A DNA stretch of 64,000 bases, taken from Diplosphaera chodatii. Its lineage: Eukaryota > Chlorophyta > Trebouxiophyceae > Prasiolales > Stichococcaceae. The stretch spans positions 1,483,064-1,547,063 of the forward strand of contig JAALGY010000037.1 in NCBI GenBank assembly GCA_032358165.1, given 5' to 3'. A program made the translations under genes and the position numbers. Shown piece after piece: positions 33,499-45,549 of this stretch. The notes below the pieces were generated by a model. It worked only from the letters and a program-made list of their open reading frames with translations, made no database searches and was not told the origin of the DNA. Positions within the stretch are counted from its first letter, which is position 1; the number at the start of each line of letters is the position of its first letter.

Positions 33499-36400
33499 TC
33501 ATATCTGAGACTGGGCTGCCACCGTCACTGCTGCTGCTGCTGCTGATGCGACCACTACGGGGTTGCCGCCAGCAGTGGCACCAGCCCGCGCCGCGCGGCA
33601 TGCTGTGCTGCTGCCGCCGCCGCCGCTGCCGCCGTCACCTCCACCGCCGCCGCTGTTGCCGCTGCTGCGCTCGCGCCACTGCTGCAGCTGCAGGCCCGCC
33701 CAGCCGCGCGCCACGCGCGCCACCACCCCCGGGGCGAAAAGGTCCGCCGGGGTCCCCAGCAGGTGCGCCATCTGCATGTCAGCACGTTGCAGTCTCAGCT
33801 TCTCAATTTCCTGCATCGCAAGCCCTGCCAAGCGAAATGTAGTAGGCATCACACTGCTGTCAAGACCGCAGGCGACGCGTTATGCGGCTGCGACCACAGC
33901 ACACGATACAGCAGGTGTTGCCATATCTCAGAATGCCCCTGCTCCTAGCACTGATGAAGAGCACAGCCTGTGAAGCATGTTCCTGGGGACAGCGTCGAAG
34001 CGCTGTGCACGTTCCAGAAGGCGAGACGGATGACCGGATCGTCGTTGGCCAGCTGCTTCATGACGCGGAAGTAGGCGTCGATGGCGCGGGCGACGGGGGA
34101 TGACGGCGCCTGCTGTGGCGCCGTTTCACAGCGTCGCAGGTCCTCCCCTGTAGCAACCAAGCACCGGTTGTTGTTCTTAGAGCTGTACTGTGGAAAGGGG
34201 CGGTGAATGACAGGCACTGCACTATGCTGGGGATGACTGGACAGCAGCTGCGAATCATGGACGGCACATATTGTGCTGTTCAGGCAATGGGAGTCACCAA
34301 ACACCTGTGGCCAGGGCCCAGGGGAACTCCAGCACCGCCGGCAGCTTGGCGTGAAAGTCTGCCGGGAGGCCCTGCAGCGCTGCTCGTCGGTCCGCTGCGC
34401 TCCTTCCTGCTGCCTTGCGCAGCCGCTCTGCCAGGGTGTCGCGCAGCTGCACCGCCTGCATGACGCCCACCGTCATGCCCTGCAGCGACAAATGTGCAAA
34501 CCTCTGATGTGTGTTGCAGAGAGGGTGCAGGTGCGTGGCGGTCGGTGCTGCTCTGCATTATTCGCAGTTACTGCAAATCATCTGACACACGTTCACGGGC
34601 ACAATGCCACTCTGCAGAGCGAGTGGTTGCTGGCAGCAGTGCGCCTGAAAGTCAAGCTGTGCACTGTAAGTCTGACACTCAGCACAGGCGGGACCCATGC
34701 AGTGACGCAGGATGCTGACCAGATATATATTCATCCATCAGCATTCAAATCTGATTGCCCTGATAGCTACCTGGCCGTAGATTGGGTTGAATGCCGCCAC
34801 GGCATCGCCGATCACGCACAGCCCCTCCGGCATGATGACATCCTCATACTTGCGCCGCAGGTTGGCGGTCCGAAGATCTGCAATAGCCCAGCAGGCAAAG
34901 TGACTCTGGTGCGTGTAGTGAGTGAGTCGCCTCAGCTCAGACTGATGGCAATCAGTAAATCAGAGACAGCAGAAGAGACACGTACAAGTGCATGTAATCA
35001 GGGCTAGTATGTCGAAAGCCTCGCCAGCCAAGACTCACAGCGCATGACGGGCGTCAGCGGCGTGCCGCTCTTGAGCATGTCGTAGATGTCCGGCGCGGCA
35101 AGCGATGCCGCAAAGTCCAGGAACTCGGCGTAGTCCGGGGTGGGGTAGTCGTGGTTGTAACCGAACAGTATGACCTGCACGCATCGGCAGCAGATTGTGT
35201 GGGTTTTGATCCGTATGGAGTGCTGGCCCGCCCCTGGCACGGCGATAGATGACATGGTTGTATGCAGGACAGCATGCACTGCAGTGCGCGCACGGTGCAG
35301 CATGTATGTCACCTGAAACTTGTTGCCCTCCATGGGCAGCAGGATGCCGCCGCGGTTGTCGGGCGGATTCGCCAGGATGAAGTACACCGTGCCCCCCTCA
35401 TGACCCTGCCGCAGCAAGAGTCGTGCAGGCAGGTGAGAAGAGCGTACACACTCGAGACTTGAGTTGAGCCGCATGTTTGGCAGTCAATAGCTTGAAGCCC
35501 AGCCTCTGTACTCCAGTGCTGCACAGCAGCAGTCACTGTCGGAAACAGGAGGTCCGAGTGCCTGTGCCATCATAAATCGCACTGGTGTCACCTGGCTGTA
35601 GTTGGGGATGTCCAGCACGCAGGTGCCGTACCCCATGCCGGCGGACGTGGACTCCTGCTGACACGCAGTCCAAGCGTCAGCAGCGGTGTGGCAAGGTCAG
35701 GTAAGGTTTCTGGCAGTTGCGCTCCATCACAGGCCAACTGCCCTGGCTTGTGGGTTGCTGGCGGCACTGCAACACCAGCTTGCACAGCAGGTAGGAGGAT
35801 GCAGCACGCTATGGACAGCCATTGGTTGTGCAGTTTATAACACAGAGCCGGCGCACGGCCTGCGCCGGGCTGCAGTTACACCTCTTTTGGCGGCTGGTAG
35901 CCTGCCGCTTCGAGCCACCCTGGAGTAGACGACCCGCGCCCAGAAGCGTCCACCACCAGGTCTGCTTTGAGCTGTCTCCCGTCTGCAAGCTGCACACCTG
36001 CAGTCCCAACAGCACAGAGCACACGTACAGCTACCGTCAACAGACTTGCACCGCACTTCTCTGCATGATCTGATCATGCATTGTCATGCCAGCAGCGTTC
36101 ATCAGGCGGCGACAGGCACACGGAAATCTGCACACTGATTGAGCTGAGGCTTGTCTGTCAAGCGAGCGCACCAGTGACCTGCTGACCGCTGCTGATGTTG
36201 AGACTGGTGGCTCGCACGCCAGACAGCAGCTGCAGGTTGTTGTTGGCCGACCACCTACAAACATGCGAGTGAATGCTGTCCCTGGCCATGGGCATCACCG
36301 AGATTGCAGGTTTGATGACAAGGCTGTCCAGCAACGTCTCATGTGCGGTTGCAGTTGCCTGTAGCTGTGCCATGGCGCACACAGGCTGCTGCAGACTTGA

Positions 36401-37401
36401 CACAGGTGCATATCTGACAAACTGCAGGCTGCCGGAGGGCCGCCACTGGAGCTGTTTCACAACGCAGCACACTGCAGCGCTCGCAGCCGCTGGTGGTGGC
36501 CCTGGTTACAATGCGCACATTGACGCCCCATGCCCAGCAGCACTGTCCGACAACACGAACGCCTGTTGCATTCAGAAGCTCATGTAGCAGGCGCACCGCG
36601 TGCCGGCGGACGGTGGCCTCCACCAGGGCCCGCGTGGCGCACACGCCCGACGCCCGGTCCGCCAGCCCCGTGCCGTCCAGCAGCCGCCGGTCGACGTACC
36701 GCCCAAACTCGTACTGCAGCCAGGAGGACCGGCGATGCGTGAGCTCCAGGCGCACACACAGCTGGCCGCTGCCACGCATGCAGCACCAGTGATTGGACAC
36801 CGACGCACCACCACGGTGTTCTCCATCCAGTTCAGCGGCACGGCGCCCGCGGCGACCAGCTTCGCTTCAAAGTCGCCGAACAGGCCGTCCAGCTCGACCA
36901 GGCCGCGCTTGAGCAGCACGTGCGGCTGCGGGAACTGCGGCACGCCCGGCCGCCTGGTGCCCAGTAGCTGCAGCTGCACAAGTGGATGGTGTTGTTCGCG
37001 ATCTCTAGGCACATTTGGAGACCGCTGTCTGCATATGACAGCGGAAACTGCAGCTGCAGAGCGGCGGCAGGAACTGCTGCAGCTGCCACAGCGCATGGCG
37101 CACATCTGTCGAGGGAGCCTTCTCCGCTGCTCACTGCATGCACTACACTGCAGCGGCGCAGGTGTTATGCTGCCAACTCCCGCCGCGCCCGGCGAGAGCA
37201 CAGGCGTGCGTGACGTGGCGTAGCAATGCTGATCTTCATGCGCTGGTTCGGTGATCACCTCATGCTTGCTGTCGCCGCTCGACCCATCGACCTGGTCCCG
37301 CTCCAGCAGCGTGAACTCGTCGAACAGGCCGTCCGCCAGGCAGTGCGCTGCGGTCAGGCCCGCCAGCCCCGCGCCGATCACCACCGCCCGCAGCGGCTGA
37401 C
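33499..37401 (-). CDS. FAD-dependent monooxygenase, copy 2 (inverted paralogue)
   Basis: It has the same protein family and exon order as the gene at 3.1-7.7 kb, but on the opposite strand. Blocks in order are [20 protein letters not shown] (from 37401); [20 protein letters not shown] (about 36940); [16 protein letters not shown] with [18 protein letters not shown] (36720-36600); [16 protein letters not shown] (about 36240-36190); [20 protein letters not shown] (about 35990-35940); [16 protein letters not shown] (about 35620); [20 protein letters not shown] (about 35390); [20 protein letters not shown] (about 35150); [19 protein letters not shown] (about 34830-34770); [14 protein letters not shown] (about 34470); [13 protein letters not shown] (about 34050-34010); and a last exon ending at 33499 after a Gly/Ser/Ala-rich tail. 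FAD motifs are intact, with no frameshift seen. The 5' exon with the start codon was not found. Unlike copy 1, the DASGR exon is present only once. Confidence 0.85.
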
Positions 37402-38479
37402 CTGCATCAGCCTTGACCGTTCAAGACTGACGTACGCCATAGATGCCGTTCAAACAGCCCACAACTTAGCATCGCGGTGCCATACGTGAGGCCGTCCCAA
37501 CCCATGCGGAGGCTGGCTGCATGCATGTCGCGCCGCAACCACTGCAGAAACACTGTGGATGGACAGCATCCCTGACTTTGCGCAAAGCACCCTGTGAGAT
37601 GCTTCCCAACATCATCCGCATGTACCTCATGTTGTCTGGTTACTGATCCGACCGGCAACGGGCGAACCTTGCATGGAGTCAGGACGGGCTGGCAACCTCA
37701 TGGTCGCCCATCATGACTGATCGTAAGCTGCTCATGTCTCATGTCTCTGTCAATCAAATCAATCAATCATCAATCATCAATCATCAATCATGTCTCTGTC
37801 ATACAGGCTCAGGCTGTGCACACCAGCAGGCATAGAAAGTGAAAGGGTGCATGCAGACCTGCGTTCTGATCCCGTTGGTACGACACGGTCGGTTCTGACC
37901 CGGCTTGCACAGCACCTGCTGCAACAGAGCGATGGGCAGCGATCTGACAAGGCGCAAGCTCGCCACAAGGGCCCTGAGGAGCGTGGAGGGTGCGACGCCT
38001 GTGGCGCACAACAGTTTGTGCTTGGTGATCCCTCGCGCGTCCGACTGTGCATGCTGCAGCACGCCTCTGCGTGTGCACAGCAGCACCGCATTGCTGCCTT
38101 TGAAACGCCGACATGGTGCAAAATGGTTCTGGAGTCAAGCAGCTGTGTGCACTGAAGCGGGTCGGGTGTGGGCAGATGTCTGGGCATTGATCACTGGCAG
38201 ATGTCACGGGATGACGAGATGCTCCAGTGCGAGCACATGTTCAGGTGAACGTCAAGCAATTGGCCTTATACCTGGCATGATGGTACTGACATCTGCATAA
38301 CCCGTGCCCATGCTTTCAAGACTATGATGCCTTTCATAACGCACAATGCATGCGTGCGTATTGTTTTCAACGGATGGACAATGGTCAATCGACGTCCGAA
38401 AGAATGAGGGTGGCCAAATATTCAGGCAGTGCGGCATGAATCAGGCAAAAGCATGCATAACAGATTGCAGAGGGATTTG
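37402..38479. other. Intergenic between tandem minus-strand genes
   Basis: It contains the unseen 5' exon and promoter of monooxygenase copy 2, a simple-sequence tract at 37741-37800 and the 3' flank of the RUS gene. No coding block was recognised. Confidence 0.45.
37741..37800 (+). repeat. Short tandem repeat (ATCA)n/(ATCATCA)n flanked by direct repeats
   Basis: The core consists of AATCA and ATCATCA units, for example CAATCATCAATCATCAATCA. It is bracketed by the direct repeat ATGTCTCTGTC at 37741 and 37790. It stands out as AT-rich in GC-rich surroundings. Confidence 0.85.
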
Positions 38480-41274
38480 TCACTCGATGTCCAAGCGGCA
38501 TGGCCCGCCGCGTATTGGCACGTCACCCGTGTTCCAGCCGGCCTGTTCTGCCGCTGACAGCATGTCTGGCAGGGCGTCCCGCGCCTCCGTTGCTGATGCT
38601 GCCAGCTGCTCCAGGGTGGCGTCCTGCACGCCATCTGCCTCGAGCCTCGCGGCCTGCCACAGCGCCTGCAGATCGAACAGCACCACGTGAGGTGCCTCGC
38701 ATGGAATGTGCTGTAAATTAACACGATGTAAGCGGTATTGTCACGAAAGGTCTGCCCATATATGACAGCTCTTTGCATCGTGAGGCCAAAACTTGACTCC
38801 GCCTAGCCTCGCATGCTGGTGGTCAGGCATCACCTGCAGCCCTGCCGTCGACGGCGCCCCCTCCCGCAGCATCGCCCGCCCGGCGCCGCCCTGCCACGTC
38901 AGCACATAGCCGCAGTCCTGGTACACATCCACCAGTGCTGCCGCTTCATCTGCGCTGACGCCGCTGCCTGCGATGCCCGGCAGCAGCGGCGCCAGGAGAG
39001 CTGCGGGGGAGTCGAGGCCGGCGCCTGCTGTGCTGCTATTGCTGTCTGACACGCTGCCGCTGCCGTTGCTGCCGCCAGTGCTGCTGCTGCTGGCGGTGGC
39101 TGCGGCCGTGCTGCCGTTGCCACGGCTGTCGGCACAGCCGCCGGCGCTGCCGCTCTGTCTGACGGAGTGCTCTGCGGCTGCGCCAGCTGGTGCAAACTGC
39201 AGGAGCGACTCCAGGCTGCAGCCCAGGCACAGCTGCGGTGAGACCATGGCTGGTGGCAGCAGGATGACGCTGCCCTCTGCCCTGCCTGCTTCTGCTGGGC
39301 CTGCAGTCAGGCCAAGCATACAGCTTGTCAGTGCTGCTGCAACACATGTGTCACGAATGCGATGACAGAATGACTGCAGCGCACGCTTGCCACGGAGATG
39401 TGTCTACAGTCCACCTGGCACTGGCTGTCCCGCTGCGTGCGCCGCCGCTATGCTGCAGCCGCGCTTGTGGTTGATGGCCCGCAGCCGCAGCGACGCCAGC
39501 CCGGCGTACCGGAAGCCCACGTGCCCGGCCTGGCACGCCGCCCACACCCACAGCACGTTCCACGGGTTGTGGCTGGCCTGCGGCAGCAGGGAGTCTGCCA
39601 ATACACACAGTGCCCGCTGGTTTCGGAGCATGCAAGCCAGCTCTCATGCATCCGCTGGAGCTGATGCAGTCTGTATGTCCGGTGCAGGCAGCCAGGCTGC
39701 AAAAGGCCACGAGCATGGGGCTGCTGGTGGACGAACCACATCTTCTGCTTTGGGGTCCTCACTGACCTACCTCTATGGCTTTCAGCACCGCCACACTGCC
39801 AGCGAGGCCCAGCATCTGCGCACCCACCTCCCACACCTGCGGACAGAGCTTGACGTCATATCTCAGATGGCATGTAGTCGTGGGCATGCCGCTTGACGGC
39901 AGAATTGCACTTTGTGTGTGGGACAGCGCAGGCCTGCAGTCGTGCAGGCATGTTCCCACGCTGACTCCAGGCTGCTGCAAATGTACGTCGTGGCACCACT
40001 GCCTGGTATGCTGGATGCAGGACCGTGCAGAGAGCGCACCTCTTCCTTCGCAGCAACATCGCCAACATTGTTGGCGGCGGCAAAGTGCGTCTGGATGATG
40101 CGGAAGGCGGGCTTGCCCATGCCCTTGCCCGCCGCCAGCGCCAGGTTCCCAGAGCCTGCAGGTTTGTTGACAAGGAAATTAGAGCTCGTACTGACCCTGC
40201 ATACGGCCCGTGAGGATGACAGGTGCTGCCTGCGCTCTGGCCAGTTCTGCTGGTGACACATGTACAAGGCAGGCATCAACCTGCCAGCAGCAGGAACGCC
40301 TGCGGCGGCGCAAATGCCGTGGCGATCTCCAGGCTCATGCCGAAGGTGCCCAGCGCCTCTGCCAGCATGCGCCATCGCTTGGGGTCCTCGTCAAACACCG
40401 TCCCCAGCCGGCCGCCCACCTGCATTGGAGGCACTGCTGCATATGATCTTGCGCATGGTTCACGCAGTCATCGTCCACAACACACTTCAGCGGTCGGAGC
40501 AACCACGTGGCCAGATGTCACACGATGCTCCATTGCCAGGTTGCTGCAGGTACCAAGGTGATACAGCCAGGCATGTGTGCTCACCAGCAGGCGGCCGAGG
40601 GCGCCGATGCCGTCTTTGGTGATCCACTTCACCGCCGCCGTCGCGCCCGCGGTGCCCGCCGCGCCCGGGTGCACGCCCACCGCCTTCAGCAGGCTGCTGG
40701 TCGCCAGGCTGTGGCTCATCCACCCCTGCAGCAGCAGGCTTTGCTTGACAGCCGTGAACATCCAGTGCCACATGCAAGGCAGCACAACGCCCGGTGATGT
40801 GGGCGGGCAGGTCAGAGCAGGGCGGAGGTGGGGACCACCCACGAAGATGTGGCAGGGGAACGCCCACAGCTGGTAGGTGACGTAGTCGTCGGTGACGCTG
40901 TCTGGAAAGCCGCGCGGCAGCAGGAAGCCTGCACCGACAAGCTGCCAACCCGTATCCTGGACAGTGGTCAGCGGCTAGGTACACTGCTTCCAACATGATG
41001 CCACTCAATGGTGAATGTGATCGGCTGGTGGCGTGCCAAGCTTCTGTGCGCCTGATGACTCGGGCAAATGGTCGGTGGCAATGTACTCACCTCTGAACCA
41101 CTGCTGGAAAGACTCCGCAGCACTGTCGCCTGCATGCGGCCGCCGCTGGAGCGGCCCCGCGCTCCCGGCATCTGCCCGCAGCGCCTCGCCTGTCCGGCCG
41201 CTGAACCGCCGCCGCTTGCGGCCTTGCACCTCGACAAGTGTTGCCGGCTGCTGACGCGGCACCTGATGAAGCAT
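38480..41274 (-). CDS. RUS-family (root UVB sensitive, DUF647) protein, about 9 exons
   Basis: RUS proteins are plant and algal members of the DUF647 family. Arabidopsis RUS1/RUS2 act in UV-B and vitamin B6-linked responses; the biochemical role is unsettled. Minus-strand blocks are an N-terminal MLHQVPRQQPATLVEVQGRK (from 41274, exon end 41091); PRGFPDSVTDDYVTYQLWAF (about 40920-40850); GWMSHSLATSSLLKAVGV with AAVKWITKDGIGALGRLL (40732-40586); DEDPKRWRMLAEALGTFGMS (about 40400-40290); QTHFAAANNVGDVAAKEEV (about 40090-40035); VGAQMLGLAGSVAVLKAIE (about 39835-39780); and NPWNVLWVWAACQAGHVGFR then RAINHKRG (about 39570-39450). A large exon (about 39310-38820) has a Ser/Gly/Asn-rich insert before DVYQDCGYVLTWQG. 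The last exon contains AAEQAGWNTGDVPIRGGP and ends at 38480. The start may lie further upstream, since no clear targeting peptide is seen. Confidence 0.9.
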
Positions 41275-42570
41275 GATGCCAACCTCAGGCACATACTGGT
41301 CCGTATTGCTGTTGTACCTTCCCACACAGCGACGATGCTTCCGATGCTACAGCTCCTACGAGCAGCATGCGTCCAGTGCATGCAGCCCCCCACCGTTTCG
41401 GTATCGGCATGCTGCTTGACAGCGGCAGCGCCTGCTGCGAGGCGGGTCAGTGGTCGCCTCGTGGCACGGCACTGCGGCAGATGGCTTGCAGGGTATCTGC
41501 TGCCTGTTGCAGGCGGTTCTCGCCAGCCATGCGCCTGAGAACGGCTGGGCGACATGCCTCCTGCAGACAGGAATGGTGCCTCCTGCGTCAGAGGTACGCC
41601 ATGTTGTTTGACGGCTCAACGAGGAGCAACGCACTGACATCGAGCCATTCCTTCGACCGCGGTGCAATTGAAGGAACGGGATCAGCAATGCTGCTCACCT
41701 CAGCTGTGCCCACGACTGTCCGATGCTGACATCGGTGTCTGCTTAGTCAGGGTGCAGCTGACGTCCTATGAACTACACTCGTCTGTCCGCAACGCAAGAT
41801 GGTGAACAGCGTTCGGTGGCCTCCCAGTAGCGTCTTGGGAGCCAGACATTGTGAAGATCAGAACATAAGTAAGTTTGCAAGCTCTGGGTGCACTTGTTGC
41901 CTTCTCCGATACTGTGAGGACTACCAGGTTGAGCAGCTGCGCTGGCGTCCCGCCATGGTGTGACACTCAGTCGATCAGCAGGCTGCTGAGCTGAGAAGCA
42001 AGCCGTTTCCTGCGCGCACTGCCCTACGTCACGACTTTATCAGGCATTAGCAGAGGGGCACCCGCGTTCGCGCCAGAGGACGAAGATAGTGTCGGAATAT
42101 AGTGAGCGACCTTTTTGCAGGGTCCCACTCAAGTGGCCCTTTTGCGGCGGGGTCATCCAGCATCGATCCTGCGTGTGTCAGTTCCTCGTAGTGGCCGTGG
42201 TGTTCTTCAATCAGCTGCGGCGCTGCGAAAGCAGCTGGTTGCTGTGCTGCACAACCAGGTTCTACCTCACATCGCAACAGCTAAGCATCTGCGGCCTGCA
42301 ACCCTTGAACCCACGACACTCCATCCGCAGCAGGTGCTACCTCCATGAACAAGCCGTGAAGCCGGCTTTTGCTACTTGCGCACGCGGTCCGAGCACCCGA
42401 TGCTGACTCGAACCCGCTCGTGCAACGTCACTCCTGCCTCCGGCATGTGCTGCAGTTGACAAGCGCACTGCTGTGCTGTCTCGACTGCAGAGGCTCGCCT
42501 GTCGTGGAGCTTGCCGCCGGGCATGAGCGGCTGTGGGTCATTGAGATCAGTGTGAGCACAGCAGCACGGG
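41275..42570. other. Divergent region between the RUS gene and the RVSF-motif gene
   Basis: About 1.3 kb should hold both promoters and any missing first exons. No conserved coding block was seen. Several short frames are open but unrelated to known families. Confidence 0.45.
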
Positions 42571-45549
42571 ATGCACACCCGTGGCAGCAGGCCGAGGGCC
42601 GGCTTAGCAGTGACACTCGTCGCAGCAAACGACCCTGACAGCTTACCAGTCCGCAAAGCGGCTGAGGTGTTAGACCATCCGTGGCCATCGACGGTGGCTG
42701 AGAGCCTGTTGCACTGGCAGTGGCAGCCAGGTACACAGCAGCAGCCGCCCTCAGCAGCTGACGAGGTCATGGCAGGCAGCTTGGCAGCCGCTCGCCTCGA
42801 GCGGCCGTCACGCAAGGTGGCAGTCGCGAGTGGCAGCATCGCCGACCAGCCAGCAGTGAAGCAGCCCAAGGCCGCAGCCCCACCCTTGGACCCCGACACC
42901 CCGCCGCGCTCGCCGGCCGATGCCGAGGCGCCGCCGCGGCGCAAGCGGCGGCGCACGCGGCAGCCCCGCTGGCCGGACGGCGCCTCGCAGCAGCCGCCGC
43001 AGCTGCAGCTGCAGTGTCTCCCGGCTCTGCCGGGCAGCCTGGCCGCCGCGCCAGGTGTGCTGCCAAAGGCTTTGCTGGCCCCTCTGGCGACCGCCTATGC
43101 ACAGGCAGCAGCGTCGGCGCCAGTCAGCCTGGGCACGCTGGGGCCGCCGCCGCTGCCGCTGTTCGTCACGCCGGCCGACGGCATCACAACCCGACGGCGG
43201 CCATCGCCCGCCCTGCCTCAGTCGACTGGTCTGCCGTCGGCAGCGCATGCAGCACGCACCTTTGCCACCTTTGCCGGCGACTCGCCGCTGGCTGAGCACC
43301 TGCTGCAGCTCCTGCCGCAGCAGCGCAGCATGCGCCCGCGCAGTGGCGGCGCCGGTGACGGCATCACAATCGGCAGCGCCATGCACCTGAAAGACCCAGC
43401 TGCCCTTTCTGGCGCCGCTGTTGCTGCGAGCGCTGCTGAGCCGGCAGCCGCACCAGCGGCGCAGAAGCGGCGGGCCCAGCAGCGCAGCCTGCCACTCAAG
43501 CCCGCAGTCAAGAAGGAGGACTCGCCTCCCACCAGCAGGCGCAAGAGGTGAGCGAGTGGAGCCCTCAAGGGTTTGCTGGTCAGGCGAGTTCAAGGGTTTG
43601 CTGGTCAGGACCAAGCAAACCAGTTCAGGACCAGGCCAATCAAGTGAATGAGATGCCTGCATGTGAGCTCGCGAAGGCCCGAGGCTGTCAGAGGCTGGCA
43701 AGTGTCCGCGTGCTGGGCCCTGATGGCATCCCGCACGCGACCCCTGCTGCCTGTGCGGGTCCGCCAACTCAAGGCCTCCAGAAACTGGAAGACGCCTCGC
43801 CCTGGTGTGCGCAGGCGCGTGTCCTTCGCGCGCGGCCCGCTGCCCGGCACGGCGGACGGGCACCCGCCGCACGAGGGGGTGCAGACGGCGGCGCGCGCCG
43901 CGGGGGCGCCCCAGCCGGCGCCCCTGGACGCCGGCCTGACGCCGGCGCACGTCCGCACCCTGGAGGTGGGTCGAGACCCCAGCTTCTCGGCACGGCTATG
44001 AGGCGGTGTGATGGGGTCTAAACGGCCGACCGACCCGTGCCTCTGCTGGCACTGCTTGAGCTGGGAGGATACAGGAGGTGCTTTGTCGGTCCACTGGCGT
44101 GGACAGACTCAGGGTTTACTTGCATGCAAGCGCTGCCTGCTGCTCCTGCAGACCGAGCTGGGCGGCGAGAACGTGTGGTCAGTCAACCGCCTCAAGCGCA
44201 GGTGCTGATAATCGCTGTCTTGCAAGCTGTTGTGCCACAGCTGGCATGCTGCAGCCATGCACAGTAGGCCCAGATACGTTGACAGAAGCACTGACATACG
44301 GCCGATGGTTTTGGACGACGATTCCAGGTCTGCATGCAGTTGTCAACAGTAGGTACTGGTGCGCGCTGCAGGGGGGGCCTGCTGCCGCCGCTCCGCCGAG
44401 ATCGCGTCTACGCGACGCCGCAGCCCTGCACACGCGCCGCGACGCACGCCCGGCAGCACGCGGCGATCATGGACCACCTGCAGCGCGTGCCCGCCGCGCA
44501 GGTGGGCTTGCTGAGGCAGCTGTTGTGGCAACAACATGGGAAGGCGTGCAGTGCATGCAGCTCTAGCAGGTGCCTGCCGAGTGCAAGGGTGCACCTGTAT
44601 GCAAGGCCTAGAGGGGAGGAAGCTGGGGCACTCCGTCTGGCAGTGCGCGGTGCTGTCAGGGAACAGTGTCTCGTGCCCACAGGACCATGATACGTGGGGT
44701 CATCGCTCTGAAGCTCTGGCTACGTGCCTGATGGCCGCATGCTGTGCTTGCAGGCGATCCGCATGCAGGCGGCCATGCGCGTCGCGATTGCAGCAGCGCA
44801 GGCGGCTGGCCAGTCTCCCGCTGACAGCGCTCCAGCTGCGGGTCAGCAGCAAGACAGCGGCGGTGGTGACAACTCTGTGGGCGAAGGCAGTGGTCATGCA
44901 GCGGCTGCAGCCCAGCCGGCCCCCAGAGACGGCGGCAGCTGTGAGGGTGGTGGCCATGCTGCCGGCAGCAGTCCCCCGCGGTCGGATGGCTGCCCGAAGG
45001 GCACCGCTGCTGATGCACCAGCAGCGGCAGGCCCAGCGGCAGCAGTCGCGCAGCAGCCGCCTGCTCAGGCAGCACAGGCAGGCACCCCTGGAGGCTCAGT
45101 GGCTGCGGCGCCAGCTGCTGATGCAGCAGCGGCCACAGCTGCTACACTTGCGGCACCCTCAGCAGCATCTCCCATCACTGGCATCGTTGGCAGCGGCGGT
45201 GGCAGCGGCGGTCGGCGCACCAGTGGCAGGGGCGCTGCTCGCATCTGCCCCGCAGTGATGCCGCCTGAGATGCTGGGCAGCCCTGCAGCTGCACCGGCGC
45301 CGGTGGCGGGCACGCACCCTGTCTCGCCGCCCGCGCCGCACTGGCACCAGCACGGCCATGTGAGGGTTGCGCTATACGGCAGCACTTGCTGCCGTGATGA
45401 TTGTTTGATGTGACCTGCGCATGCAGCTGAAGTGTTGCATGCATGCCACTTGCCACCATGGACTGTTCTGACGTGTGTTGCGCGTCCATCCGCAGGCGCC
45501 TGTGCCTTCACCACAGCCGTGTGCAGTCGCAGCTGGTGCTGGTGGCTGA
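42571..45549 (+). CDS. Unrecognised low-complexity protein with an RVSF (PP1-docking-like) motif (6 exons)
   Basis: Exons are 42571-43547, 43782-43965, 44152-44201, 44372-44501, 44754-45359 and 45496-45549. They join in phase to about 666 residues. No folded domain is recognisable. The first exon is rich in Ala, Pro and Gln and has a basic cluster (PPRRKRRRTRQPRW) that could be a nuclear localisation signal. Exon 2 reads NWKTPRPGVRRRVSFARG; RVSF preceded by basic residues fits the PP1-docking consensus. Exon 3 (TELGGENVWSVNRLKRR) and exon 4 look more conserved. Exon 5 is Ala/Gly/Ser-rich. The 5' end could include another exon, and the last exon is weak. Because exon 5 ends in phase 0 and the first exon assigned to the polymerase starts in phase 0, this could instead be the N-terminal part of that gene. 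Confidence 0.5.
43565..43609 (+). repeat. Exact 20-bp direct repeat in an intron
   Basis: TCAAGGGTTTGCTGGTCAGG occurs at 43565-43584 and again at 43590-43609, separated by five bases. It lies just after the first exon of the RVSF-motif gene. Confidence 0.9.

Noticed and set aside
33035..33601. 188-codon minus-strand frame between the convergent genes
   Set aside because: It overlaps the last exon of monooxygenase copy 2 in another frame and shows no conserved block or splice context.
42385..42430. tRNA-like GGTTCGAGTC on the minus strand
   Set aside because: No matching acceptor stem, D arm or anticodon arm could be folded around it.
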